Below are positions 21,658 to 31,732 of a stretch of DNA of 64,000 bases, piece by piece. The stretch lies in the NCBI GenBank assembly GCA_028386065.3, contig JAKUCV010006269.1, positions 62,001 through 126,000 of the forward strand, given 5' to 3'. The notes below the pieces were generated by a model, which worked only from the letters and a program-made list of their open reading frames with translations, did no database searches and was not told the DNA's origin. How positions within the stretch are numbered: the first letter of the stretch is position 1; each line of letters starts with the position of its first letter. The translations under genes and the position numbers were made by a program. The DNA comes from Turnera subulata (taxonomy: Eukaryota > Streptophyta > Magnoliopsida > Malpighiales > Passifloraceae).

Positions 21658-23087
21658 TTCCCTCCCTCCTCAAAGCGATTCGTCCTCGAATCGATACCTA
21701 CAAAGTCTATAGGAGAAAAGTCAGCAATATCAACGATGGTATGATCACTGTACTCACCTTGCGAACCCATCATGATGTGCAGAAGATCAAGCTTCATGCT
21801 TCTAGCTTCTCCTCCCGGATCAAGCAACATGCAGGTAGCATTAATTTGTTCCTTCCAAAACAATAACTCAAAAGTATGCATAACAAGTAATTTATGTGGA
21901 TGAAAATCAATAAAGTAAGAATTTAAATTACTCGTCATGTTATCCAATTTAGGCATTAAAGTCATAGAAAAGGAACTTAAAACCTGATACTCCCTTTTGA
22001 TTGTAATCGGCGCCCTATATATAGATCCATCTTCTTCTAGGACCAGCAATCCTTTCGGACAAGCATCTTTAGGAACCTGCAAAAGAAACACATCACATCT
22101 AGAAAGACAAGGGTTAATATCAGCTTGAAACCAAGCATTTTTGTACAAGAGTACAAACAAACTCTTCTTTTCCTCATATTCAACCCTCACATCTCTCTCA
22201 TTTGAGCCTTTTAAAACAATTTCTTTTGAGGCTTCCTTTATCTCTTTTCTTCTCTCACTCTCGGCTTCCTCTTTCTTTTCTTTCTCCTTAAATTTTTCTT
22301 TTGAGCTCTCCTCTCCTTTCGCAAGGCTCTCAGCCTTCCTCTCTAGCTCTCCTTTTGCAAGGCTCTCAGCCTCCCTCTCTTCCTCTCTTATCCATAGTTC
22401 TTCGAACGACTTCAAAAATTTATCAACAGCCTCATCATAGTCATCGTAATGCTTAGGAGTTGAATTCCTAGCCTCCATGCTTCGGACGGCCTCTTTCTCT
22501 TTTTGCCATGCTTCCACTTGACTTTTAACATGCAATTGATCCCCATCAACTTCCTTTGGAGGCAAGGGTCCAAGTGCTATCTTCCTCTCACCCATGGTGA
22601 ATGTGTACCTATTCCTTTGACCATCATGTAGCACCTTCCTATCATATTTCCATGGTCTCCCAAGCAATATATGGCATGTATCCATAGGCACAACATCACA
22701 CAACACCTGGTCAAAATACCGGCCAATGGAAAAAGAAACCAGGACTTGTTTGGTTACCTCAATTTCTCCCATGTCACTCGTCCTTTGTAGCCGATAGGGT
22801 CTAGGATGCTCCAAACATTCCAATCTTAAACTTTCCACCATATATGTGCTTGCCATATTGGTGTGGCTTCCCCCATCAATGATCATGCTATGTGCCTTGT
22901 CACTAATCAAACATCTAGTTTGAAAAAGATTCTCCCTCTGCTCAACTCCATCTTCCTTCACTTGAGTATCAAGCACATGCCTATTCATCCGATCAATCGC
23001 CTCTTTAAACGACATATCCAATCGTTGGAGCAACTCCCGAAAATCCGCCATAGTAGCAGGCCTATCATCATCACTAGAACCATCCAT
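21426..23087 (-). CDS. Element B protease-containing ORF, 553 codons, intact
   Basis: A Ty3-type retropepsin domain occupies residues ~50-165: FQTRCLISDKAHSMIIDGGS (catalytic D in IDGG, a DSG/DTG variant), then VTKQVLVSFSIG and CHILLGRPWKYDR. A charged segment with a duplicated AESLAKGE motif follows (residues ~235-300). Later come a segment of unknown role (RCDVFLLQVPKDACPKGLLV) and a polyprotein-end-like motif (DSRTNRFEEGGND) at the PPT. The frame then runs on ~65 codons into the LTR, where the sequence is basic. No gag, RT or integrase is encoded, so mobility would need proteins from a partner element. The uninterrupted frame is notable in such decayed surroundings. Confidence 0.75.
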   Translation of the reverse strand: MDGSSDDDRPATMADFRELLQRLDMSFKEAIDRMNRHVLDTQVKEDGVEQRENLFQTRCLISDKAHSMIIDGGSHTNMASTYMVESLRLECLEHPRPYRLQRTSDMGEIEVTKQVLVSFSIGRYFDQVLCDVVPMDTCHILLGRPWKYDRKVLHDGQRNRYTFTMGERKIALGPLPPKEVDGDQLHVKSQVEAWQKEKEAVRSMEARNSTPKHYDDYDEAVDKFLKSFEELWIREEEREAESLAKGELERKAESLAKGEESSKEKFKEKEKKEEAESERRKEIKEASKEIVLKGSNERDVRVEYEEKKSLFVLLYKNAWFQADINPCLSRCDVFLLQVPKDACPKGLLVLEEDGSIYRAPITIKREYQVLSSFSMTLMPKLDNMTSNLNSYFIDFHPHKLLVMHTFELLFWKEQINATCMLLDPGGEARSMKLDLLHIMMGSQGEYSDHTIVDIADFSPIDFVGIDSRTNRFEEGGNDASHLGEFGNFKNDARQGDHGGCNGVKHGIWMYSNKLKVHNHKLTFKVKSKIRTHKKFKKRWRLKSRMRRTRAGNS

Positions 23088-24039
23088 GATGTATCACCTG
23101 CAAGAAAGTGTTAGTAGAAAAATATTTTCTCACCACTCCTTCACGTGTTTACTCTCTTGAATTGTTCTCTCGTGTTTGCACTCAATGGCAATAGATGTAA
23201 CACTTAGCCTTTTACCACTCTTGATTCTGCTTTAGTTTTATATGTTAGGTTTGAATAAAACAAAATCAAGCAACCAACCAGCAGCAATTTAATTCAAGAA
23301 ATCAAAGAAATCCTAAAGAAGAAAGAAAGGATTATCAATTCTAGAAGCAAATTTGACTCGAAGAAAGAAAGATTGATCACACACAAGAACAAGAATATGT
23401 ATGTGAATGAATATTAGCACAATTGAGCAATTATGAAACAACAATCACTCAACACAACAAATAGCTCAAATCGAAATCAACAATGGAAAAGTAATCCGGC
23501 AGAAAAAATTTTGTATATCAGCACACACAAAAATTCCAGCCAGCAGAATAATTTTGTATATCAGCAGATATACAAAATCGATAAACACAGCACAGTTCCC
23601 CCTGCAGAAATCGATTTCAATCCAACAAATAATCCAACTTCTCCTTGATTTCAATCAACCAATTCACAATCAACACAGTACCAATTCAATTTCCTGCAAG
23701 AAACACTTGATACTCTTGCAATCCAAGGCATAATCCCAATTCCAACAACAAAAACCAAGTGAACTTTTCTCTTTTTTTTTTTATAATATGTCGACAATCA
23801 CAAAGACTCTTTTTTTGTTTTTGTTTTTGTTTTTTTGGTGAACAGTAACGTCGATGAATAGTAATCGGCGAAATAGTGACGATGGACAGTACTCGATGAA
23901 CAGTGCGGTGAACAGTAACTCGACACTTTTTTTTTTATATAATCAACGACAACAAAAACTAAACAAAGAACAAGGAATTGAAAGGCCACGATTAAATTAA
24001 AACACAAACACAAAAAGGATATGAATGATTGAAACCTCA
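23088..24039 (-). other. Element B leader
   Basis: Non-coding region between PBS and ORF. It is AT-rich with several short repeats: GTATATCAGCA twice near 23512 and 23555, and a cluster of GAACAGTA/GATGAACAGT phrases at 23840-23925. No ORF is supported. Confidence 0.6.
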
Positions 24040-24051
24040 GCTCCGCTACCA
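24040..24051 (-). other. Element B primer binding site-like sequence
   Basis: The minus strand reads TGGTAGCGGAGC, starting 5 bp after the LTR end (GCCGTATCA at 24057). It is the same 12-mer as in element A and in the Tekay element, though the LTRs are unrelated to both. Confidence 0.75.
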
Positions 24052-24056
24052 AAAGA

Positions 24057-24578
24057 TGATACGGCAACAGCCCTGGAATCCACCAGTTCCACCTCCGTAA
24101 CTATCTGATTGTCCCGATCGTCAATCTCAATCAAACTCGCCGTGTAAGTCTCCTTCACCTCCTAATCTCTGCACCAGATTAGACAACAAAGAAGTAGATA
24201 CACAACAAAAGGCTTTTGCAATTCTATTCTTCACCTCCTATACTCAATTAAGGAATAGGCAACAAAGGGATTAGAATCACAAGGAATTGAATAAACGCCA
24301 CAAGCAAGAAACTTGATAAGTAAACTCAAACCCTAATATAAAACTAAGAGAATCCACTCTTGATCACGATTGAATCCACAATCAAAGAAAACCTCAAAGG
24401 GCAATTTTATTCAGTCAAATCAACATCACGAAAAAAAAAGAAAAAAGAGAGTTGAAAATCGACTTGGATATTGTTGGAATACATCCAAATTCCATGCTTG
24501 ACACCATTGCATCCTCCATGGTCGTCTTGGCGTGCATCATTCTTCAAGTATCCAAATTCGCCTAGGTGACTTGCATCA
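24057..24578 (-). repeat. Element B 5' LTR, internally deleted
   Basis: The minus strand begins TGATGCAAGTCACC (24578) and ends TGTTGCCGTATCA (24057). About 100 bp of U3 and the segment 24435-24221 match the 3' LTR. The U3 middle, including the TATA box, is missing and replaced by ~40 bp of unrelated sequence. Its outer end abuts the TSD TGAGG. Confidence 0.82.
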
Positions 24579-24590
24579 TGAGGTTTGGTT

Positions 24591-24600
24591 CTTATAGAGG
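24591..24600 (-). promoter_or_regulatory. Possible TATA box of ORF A
   Basis: The minus strand reads CCTCTATAAG. With element B removed, this lies about 42 bp upstream of the ORF A ATG. Element B therefore appears to have landed between promoter and start codon. The match is short and could be chance. Confidence 0.35.
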
Positions 24601-24726
24601 ACAAGATGTCGCCTGTATCTCGGGCTGAGGTTGGCCACCTGGCAGAGTGTGCCAGAAGCTTATCGTGGTAGGACCCACGGATAAGATGGAATTTCGAGGA
24701 CGAAACTATTTTTAAGGTGGGTAGAC
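24601..24726 (+). other. Element A pol 3' remnant and polypurine tract
   Basis: The phrase GGAATTTCGAGGACGAAAC is the typical end of Tekay/Del-type pol. AAGGTGGGTAGAC (24714-24726) is the polypurine tract directly before the LTR. No chromodomain or integrase codons remain recognisable. Confidence 0.75.
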
Positions 24727-27700
24727 TGTAACAGCCCGGGTAAAATTTTGGATTTTTACCGGGACTGTAAAAGTCTTTTTACCGTGATTTACTGTTGAAT
24801 TATTCTTGGGTAATTAATTCAAGGTAAATCGGGCGTCGTTTTTCGAAACCGAGAGTTTTCCCGCGCTCGTGATTTTTCCGTGGATTTTTCGGGCCTAAGT
24901 GGGTATTTTTTTGGGTTTCGGAATTTCTCGGAAAATCACACCGGAAAATAACTAAGGGGGTATCAGTTATTTTCTGGTCCGGACCGGACTCGCTTCATAA
25001 TGCAGACAAGCTGCATTATTTGAAGCTTCACATATGGAACAGTAAAAAAAACAGTTTAAAGCCGGTGAAGAAGAAGGGAAAGGGGAAGAAGAGGAGAAGA
25101 AAAAGAAAAGAGAGGAAAAAAAAGAGAAAAGAAAGAAGAGGAAAAAAAGAGAGAAAAAAAAAAGAAGAAGAAAGAAAACAAAGAGAAAGAGAGGGAGAGA
25201 AAAAAAGAAAGAAATAAGAAAAAGAAAAGAGAGAATCGGAGAGAAAAAAATAGAAGAGAGGAAATTAGGAAAAAGAGAAAAAAAAAAGAAAAGGAGGAGG
25301 AGGAGGAGCCATCCGCCGGCCACCACCACCAACGACCGCCTTCACGCCGCCGCCCTTCCGTCGCCAAGCCAGCCGTGTCGCCGCTTGGACGAGACGCCGC
25401 CACCGCCCTTGGACGAGGAGGACCCGACTCAGACGAAGCCGCCGAGTTCACCACCTCCCAGCCGCTGTTGGCCGCCGCTCCAACAACCAACGTCGTTCGT
25501 CCTTGCATCATTGTCGTCTCCTTCGCCTCGCGCTCCTGCTGACGCCGCCGATCATCGCCGCCTGCAAGGACCCAAGGTGAGCCACCACGAGTTGAAGAAG
25601 ACCCGTGTAACGGGCGGGTCGACCCGGTAGCTTTGGACTCGACCCGGTATTGTGTTGGGCTTTTGGGACTTGTTGGGCTGGTGGCCATGAAATCGGATGG
25701 GCTGGCTCACCTGTGCTTGTCGCATGGGCTTATGCCTGGGTTCCTATTTAGGGCCTAGGCTGGGTCTAAGTGATGGGTCTGGGCTGGTACTATTTGGCCC
25801 AGTCCGTTATTAAATAAAAATAAAATAAAATAAATGAAATACCTATATAATTATAAAATGTATTATCTGGAAAAAAATGTATATGGTTTTATAAATTATA
25901 TAGTTTTTAGAAAATAGACACATTAATTAATTTGACAAGATATAATTATATCCTTTGAAAAAAATAATATAGAGTAAATAATACTTTTGGAAAGTATATA
26001 TGTACGTTAACATAAATAATTTTGGGAAATAAATTTTGGAGAAAAATATATGTATGACAAATTTCTGTAAATATGGTATTTTATATTCTGAAAATATATA
26101 TACAAGTTATTATTTTTTGAAAAAAAATTGTTATATGGTAAATAGTCTTATAATACGTATTATTTTTCTGGAAATTAAGATAATTAAATTTGGAAATATA
26201 TATATATGGTACACATGATTTATATTTCTGAAATATATAATTATTTCGATAATGTAATTGTTTGGAAAAGTATTTTATGTTAGAAATATATATGTGTATT
26301 TATAAATTCGTATTTATTTTCAGAAAATAAGTTTATGTGATTATACTTTCTGGAAATGGAGTTTTCTAAAGAAAATAATACTTGGAAATTATATTTTGGA
26401 AGTATAATAATTTTTATGGAAATATTATGGAAAATATATACATATGTTATAAATTCCTGAAAAATTATGGTAATTATTATTTTGGGAAAAGTATAATTAT
26501 TTTACGAAAATATTTTGAAAAAGTTTTAATTAAAGTATGGTACCAAAATTATATTCGGATATACGTATGGTATAATATTTTCGGTAAAAGATGAAAATAA
26601 AGAATATGAACCGGGATGGGGTATTACGCAGTTTTGGCATCATAGTATGCCGATTATGTGCATTTATGTGTATATATTGTTTTGTGGTATAGGTTTGGAT
26701 ATCGGGTAGTTTCTCGAGGAGCCGGCTTCGGACCGGACGTTGTCTTCGGAGTTGAGTAATCAGCCAAGGTGAGGATGGATTTCCTTCAATATGTGCCTGT
26801 ATTACTCGGTTATTGTGTTTGATGGTTATTGCACTGTTTATGATTGCATTTGTTGTGATTGTTGTCGGGATGTTTATCCCAGTATTTTGATTTGGTATTT
26901 TTGGGATGATTTATCCCCGTGTTGATTTTCTGGGTCTTTTGGTTCTAAGTATAAAATGGATTAATAATAAATTGTGATAAGGATGTTGATCCTTGATTTT
27001 GGATAGGGATGTTTATCCCGGTATTTTGGTTAGGGATGTCGATCCCTGTGATTTGATTTTGACGACGATAATATAATTGTCACGTGGTAAGTAGTGGTAC
27101 GACTCGATGGTTTAAGATTGTTTCGTGGTGGCCTTGACCTGGGTTACTTGTGATAAGCATGTCTATGCTTGGGATGTCTATCTCATGATTATTTTTGGGA
27201 TGTCGATCCCTGGGTTCTCTGGATTTGGTCTAGCACCCGGAATGTGTTGATAACCAGGTCTGACCCTAACTTATCCGTGACGGGGCCCGGGAAAGATAAA
27301 ATTGGAAATTGGATTTTATTTGAGTCTTTTGATTTCTTTTATTTTGGCTGTTATGCCTGTATTCTTGACTTGAGTAATTTTAGTGTTCATATTGATTGTC
27401 TTTCCTTCGTCGGTGAGCACTTCGGACTCACCCTTCACCTGCGGGCTTTCATCCCGTAGGATGTGTTATTTGTGGTACAGGTTTGATGCATTCCAGACAG
27501 GCTGCGACGTTATCCCTTGGACAGGGCTTGGATCCATAGTTTGCATCTATGTCGCATACAGTGTTTATGTGAGTTATTAAGTCTTCCGCTGTGGATTATT
27601 TTGTTATTGTTGGGCCATTGGGCCGATTATGTCGTTATTGATGTTTTCTATTTTGGGCTGTTGAGCCCGACTTCTGTTGTATGCACTGTATGCTGGGCTT

Positions 27701-27770
27701 GTTTTGATTGGGTTGTCACAGTTCCGGCACGTGTTTATTGTGTACGGTAAATACGGGTAGGGGCGTTTCA
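24727..27770 (+). repeat. Element A 3' LTR
   Basis: A 3044-bp LTR from TGTAACAGCCCGGG to GGGGCGTTTCA. The first 840 bp, absent from the 5' LTR, include a purine-only style tract (about 25070-25300) and a GC-rich block of CGCC repeats (25300-25560). Frames read from the purine tract (for example 24967-25332 minus, all Phe/Ser/Leu) are composition artefacts. The remainder matches 15935-18111. Confidence 0.88.
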
Positions 27771-27849
27771 ACCCAGCGTGTAGAGCAAGAGTGCAATAGT
27801 GCATTTTCTTGCCCGTCAAGTGAAGAACACTAAAATTAGTAGTGTAAAT
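27771..27849. other. Short flank between element A and the hAT element
   Basis: No feature apart from the hAT target duplication GTGTAAAT at its right edge (27842-27849). It continues at 31288 when the hAT element is removed. Confidence 0.6.
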
Positions 27850-29039
27850 TAGGGATGAGCAAAAAATCCAAAATCCGTACCGAAACCTAATAATCCGTCC
27901 CGAAAAAATGAAATCCGATCCGTTCCGACACCAAATGGAATGGAACGGAATGAATTTTTTTTTGTTTGGCGAGAAATGGAACGGAATGGATTTTTAATCC
28001 AAAAATCCGTGGATATCCGAAAAATCCGTATAAGTAATTTAATATATATTCTATATAATAAGAATTGAAGATTAGAATTAGAATATGCACAAAAAATTAT
28101 TGGATTAGCAAATTTAGTAATAGAAAATTTAAAATAAATTTAAAATGCATATAAAAAGTCATTTTTTATAAAAAATAATAAAATATTTGTCCTTACATAG
28201 TTATTTCTCAAGTTATAAAAAATATTAAATTAAATTAGTCACTTAAATTATAAGATTTATAAGTTAGAAAAAAAAAGAATTAGAATGGATATGGAACTAA
28301 TACTTTTAAGGAAAGGTACATGTCCCATAAAAAAAGGATAATTCTATACGCTAAAGTAAAAATTATGAATTGAAAGAAGTGCGTACAAATAAATAAAAAA
28401 TAATCATACATAAATCTAAAATTTATATAAATTATAAAAGTATTTTGAGAGAAAATTACAAAGTATTTATCCTTACATAATTATCTTTTTATTGAAAAAA
28501 TATTTTACTATTAAAGTGGGAATGAAATTAATATTTTGGAAAAGGTACATATCAGAAGAAAAAATTGATTAGTCTATGCATTATATAAGGTGAAAGTTTT
28601 AAATTGAAAAATATTCACACAAGTTAATAAAAAGATAACTATACCTAAATTTTATATTTATAAAATGTATGGAAATATTTTGAGAGAAAAGTATAAGAAA
28701 CTTATCCTTTAATCGCCTTGTTATAAATAAAAAAAAAAAGGAAAATGGTATGTTAAAATTATCCTTACATAATTGCCTTGTTGTAAAATATTTATCCTAT
28801 AGTTACCTTGTTATAAAAAAATATTAGGTTTTGTTAATTTTTAAAATAAAACCTATGAATAAAAAATAAAAAAAGGACGTAATTGTTAGGACAATAGCCC
28901 TTCGCTAGAGGGGGGGGTGAATAGCGATAATCGAATAAAAACGAAATAAACAGGAATTAAATGCGGAATTAAAAGAATGAAGGACACAAGAAATTTATCC
29001 TGGTTCACACACACTCTACTAGTGTGGCTAATCCAGCCC

Positions 29040-29273
29040 TTCAAGTCTCACTTGAAGATTTCACTATCTACGTTAAGCTTAGGGGTGCTTAACAAACCGT
29101 TACAACCTAGGAATTCTAGTCACAAGAATCCTAAACCCTGAAAGTTCAAGTCACATGAACTTCAGCTCTCTTGCTTGAAGATACCTCACTTCAAGACTTT
29201 CCTAGGAATTCTAATCTCAAGAATCCTAGACTTGCTTAAGGATACCACACCTTAAGACTTCTCACACAAGAAG
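29040..29273. repeat. Run of eight short hairpins
   Basis: Consecutive inverted repeats lie at 29040-29056, 29072-29093, 29108-29133, 29142-29162, 29174-29195, 29202-29228, 29235-29256 and 29258-29273. Stems are 5-10 bp and differ (TTCAAG/CTTGAA, GTTAAGC/GCTTAAC, AAGTTCA/TGAACTT, CTTGAAG/CTTCAAG, CTTAAGG/CCTTAAG). Loops are 5-8 nt and often contain TCACA, CTCA or CCACA. Confidence 0.75.
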
Positions 29274-29616
29274 ATATACCCTCTTCTTGTGAATCTAAAC
29301 AAGGGAACTAACCTCCCTTAAGGTGTATGAATACACAATCACTCAGAACAAAAGACTCTCTCAAAGAGCAGGTATGAGTGTACAAGTGAAGCTCTAAAAG
29401 GCAACTCTCAAATCCTCAATAGGATATTGGCTCAACAAAGATTGATTTGAATGTATGAGATGAATGCATGTAAGTAGAGAGTTGATTCACCATAAAACAG
29501 AGCTAAAAATGCTCAGTTTATAGCTCTGAAAAGTTACAGAGCCGTTTTAAATCCACCCAAAAACAGCCTTAAACAAAACATAGTGGGTGCTGAAAAAGTT
29601 GTCTGCTACAACGGCA

Positions 29617-30330
29617 AAACATCGATGTTTTCACTTTAAACATCGATGTTTTAGCAAGCAATTTTAAATTATTGCTCCAACGGCTAGTAGAACATCGATG
29701 TTTGTCTGAGAAACATCGATGTTTTCAGATACAACATCGATGTTCTCAAATCCAACATCGATGTTTTTATGCTTCGCAAAAATATGTTGAAAAGGGGTTA
29801 TGCAAGAACATCGATGTTGGAAAATCAAACATCGATGTTTTATGGCTAGTGCCAAAATTCATCTTGAAAGCAATTGTCACAACATCGATGTTTAATTGGC
29901 CAACATCGATGTTTTCTGGCTTCGGCAAAATTATATTTCAAAGACAATTTTCATGAACATCGATGTTGGATTGTAAACATCGATGTTTTGACCAACGGTC
30001 ACAAGAACATCGATGTTTTATTGGCCAACATCGATGTTTTAGAGCTACTACAAAATTCATTTTGAAACCAAATATCAGAACATCGATATTGCCATTGGAA
30101 CATCGATGTTTTTCCGCTTCTGCCAACTTTTGTAAAACCTTGGAAAAACAGAACATCGATGTTTAAAATCACAACATCGATGTTTTGATCGGGCAGACCA
30201 TTTTTAAGTACAACGGTCATTAGAACATCGATGTTTGGGATGCCAACATCGATGTTCAGACCTTACTGCCCGTTTTGGAAGAAGTTTTAAGGCAGCAACA
30301 TCGATGTCTAAACTTACTACATCGATGTTC
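29617..30330. repeat. Array of the palindrome AACATCGATGTT, 22 copies
   Basis: The 12-bp self-complementary sequence AACATCGATGTT, or a one- or two-base variant, occurs 22 times in ~715 bp. The copies come mostly in pairs 9-17 bp apart, and pairs recur about every 60-85 bp. The DNA between pairs is a decayed repeat with phrases such as GGCTNNTGCCAAAATTCAT and CAACGGTCA. Frames through it read repetitively (HRCF/NIDV) on both strands but are by-products of the palindrome. Confidence 0.9.
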
Positions 30331-31287
30331 ATTATTTGAAAACACATTTTGTGATTGAAGTGATGCTATGAAATGCATGAGTAAAACTTGTTTTATTTTG
30401 AGCCAATGCCTAAGAGAAGTTGAGTGTTTATTCTTGACTTCACTTCTTTTTGCTTGACATTGCCCTTGTACATTTTGAGTTCCTAACTCATCTTTCTCTT
30501 CTTGCTTGTAGCTTCAAATTGATCACATTGTTTGAGCTCTTGATCTTTGCTTGATTTCTTTTTGCTTCAAGGATGTCATCAATTGAGCCAAGGTTTGTCA
30601 TTATCAAAACCCTGAAATGAAACAAGGAGACATGAGTTCTAACAGTAATACTAATATAAATTTCTAAAAAATCATCTCTCATATTAAATAAAGCAAAAGT
30701 TTTGCAAAAAGTGAATAGTAAAATTTAATAATGGTAAAGAAGTTAGCAAATGATTTTTTCTCTTTATTTAAAATATGGAAAACGGTTTTTTTGAAATAGA
30801 TAAAGTGCAAAAGGCAATGCTTTCATATTAATACATCGGTTCGCACTTTGTTTTTAATTCAGCACCCTTTTCCACTTAAATTCTTTTTTTTAGTTGCAAT
30901 TAATAAAACATATGACAGGAACAATAATTTATATAAAATAAATTTGACATGTACTAATTACCAAATATTAAATTATTTTTTATTTATATAGTCAATTAGG
31001 TATGAATTCTCTTATATTTTTGAACTTGTTTAGTGGTTGAATGTAGTTCAAATAAGATCCATTCCGGAAATCCGTAAAATCCGCTCCAAAAATCCGAAAA
31101 TCAATGTATCCGTGGAGATCCGAAAATCCGTAATATCCGCTCCGAAAAATATGGTATCCGAAAAATGTGGAGTCCGAGAATTAAAATGGAACGAATATCC
31201 AAAAAAAAAGATCCGAGCTATATGGATATTCGATCCGAAATTGTCAAATGGAACGGGGACTGCTCCGTGCTCACCCCTAGTGTAAAT

Positions 31288-31626
31288 ACAGACCCCCTCC
31301 CCAAATATTTGTAAGTACAGTTGAGAATAATAAGACCCCTATATTTTTTCCATATCACTCTTATTCCACTCTTTTCTAATCTAATTTCAATTCTAACCCA
31401 TATTACTCTGTAATTGTTATTTATGGTTTGCAATCTTCTTTGATCATTATAGTATGAAAAGCTTCCATCAAATTGTAGTCAATATTTTATTTGTAAATTA
31501 TATATCTATCATTTTAAGTGAATCAGAGACATCAACTATAAATTAATTACATAAGCAAAAGAGATATTATATTTTTCTTTTTAAAATAGTAACATATCCA
31601 AGATGAAGATACCAAATATATAACCC
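31288..31626. other. Unassigned flank between hAT and LINE-2
   Basis: AT-rich, no gene seen. It ends at the LINE-2 target duplication. Confidence 0.5.
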
Positions 31627-31732
31627 AGATAACGAAGAGAGATTTTCACGGTAAAGCTACCCAACGTCGAAAATGTAATTTTATTAAGGGCATCAATAAC
31701 TCCAGTGGTCAATGGACTATTGATCCTCCTAT

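Larger units (their letters stand above)
20400..24578 (-). mobile_element. Ty3 element B, non-autonomous, with an aberrant left end
   Basis: It is flanked by the perfect 5-bp TSD TGAGG (20395-20399 and 24579-24583). Read on the minus strand: 5' LTR (24578-24057), PBS, leader, one 553-codon ORF holding a protease, polypurine tract (21671-21658), 3' LTR (21657 to about 20756). The end of the 3' LTR is missing and is replaced by an inverted copy of the first ~356 bp of the LTR (20400-20755). Both outer ends are therefore the U3 end (TGATGCAAGTC...GACTTGCATCA). Gag, reverse transcriptase, RNase H and integrase are absent. Confidence 0.85.
15935..27770 (+). mobile_element. Ty3 element A with antisense cassette in its interior
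   Basis: Two long direct repeats (15935-18111 and 25566-27770) are the shared parts of its LTRs. A PBS-like site directly follows the left one, and a polypurine tract directly precedes the full 3' LTR (24727-27770). The 3' LTR begins TGTAACAGCCCGGG and ends GGGGCGTTTCA, which resembles Tekay/Del-type elements. Of the internal region only a short leader (18112 to about 18300) and the extreme 3' end of pol (about 24600-24726, with the phrase TTTCGAGGACGAAAC) remain. Gag-pol is replaced by two antisense ORFs and a nested Ty3 element B. The 5' LTR lacks its first ~840 bp, so no TSD can be read. Confidence 0.85.
28884..30644 (-). mobile_element. Solo LTR, Ty1/copia SIRE/Maximus-like
   Basis: A 1761-bp unit with inverted ends TGTTAG and CTAACA and a perfect 5-bp TSD GTAAT (28879-28883 and 30645-30649). 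On the minus strand it begins TGTTAGAACTCATGTCTCC and ends with a C-rich phrase (TTCACCCCCCCCTCTAGC) about 20 bp before the terminus. Both recall SIRE/Maximus-type LTRs. There is no internal coding region. Two internal structures stand out: a run of hairpins (29040-29273) and an array of a 12-bp palindrome (29617-30330). Confidence 0.8.
27850..31279. mobile_element. Non-autonomous hAT-type DNA transposon
   Basis: Perfect 8-bp TSD GTGTAAAT at 27842-27849 and 31280-31287. The terminal inverted repeats are TAGGGATGAGCA (left) and TAGGGGTGAGCA (right, minus strand), which fits the hAT superfamily. Both subterminal regions (27870-28030 and 31060-31250) are packed with the pentamer ATCCG, about eight and twelve copies, as expected for transposase-binding motifs. 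No transposase frame is present. The interior is AT-rich and carries a nested solo LTR at 28884-30644; without it the element is about 1.66 kb. Confidence 0.88.

Noticed and set aside
24967..25688. Long minus-strand frames rich in Phe, Ser and Leu that look like membrane proteins
   Set aside because: They are the reverse complement of a purine-only tract in the LTR; composition artefacts.
29617..30330. CRISPR-like look of the evenly spaced short repeats
   Set aside because: The repeat is a 12-bp palindrome in irregular pairs with decayed, related spacers, inside a plant solo LTR. There are no cas genes and no direct-repeat array structure.
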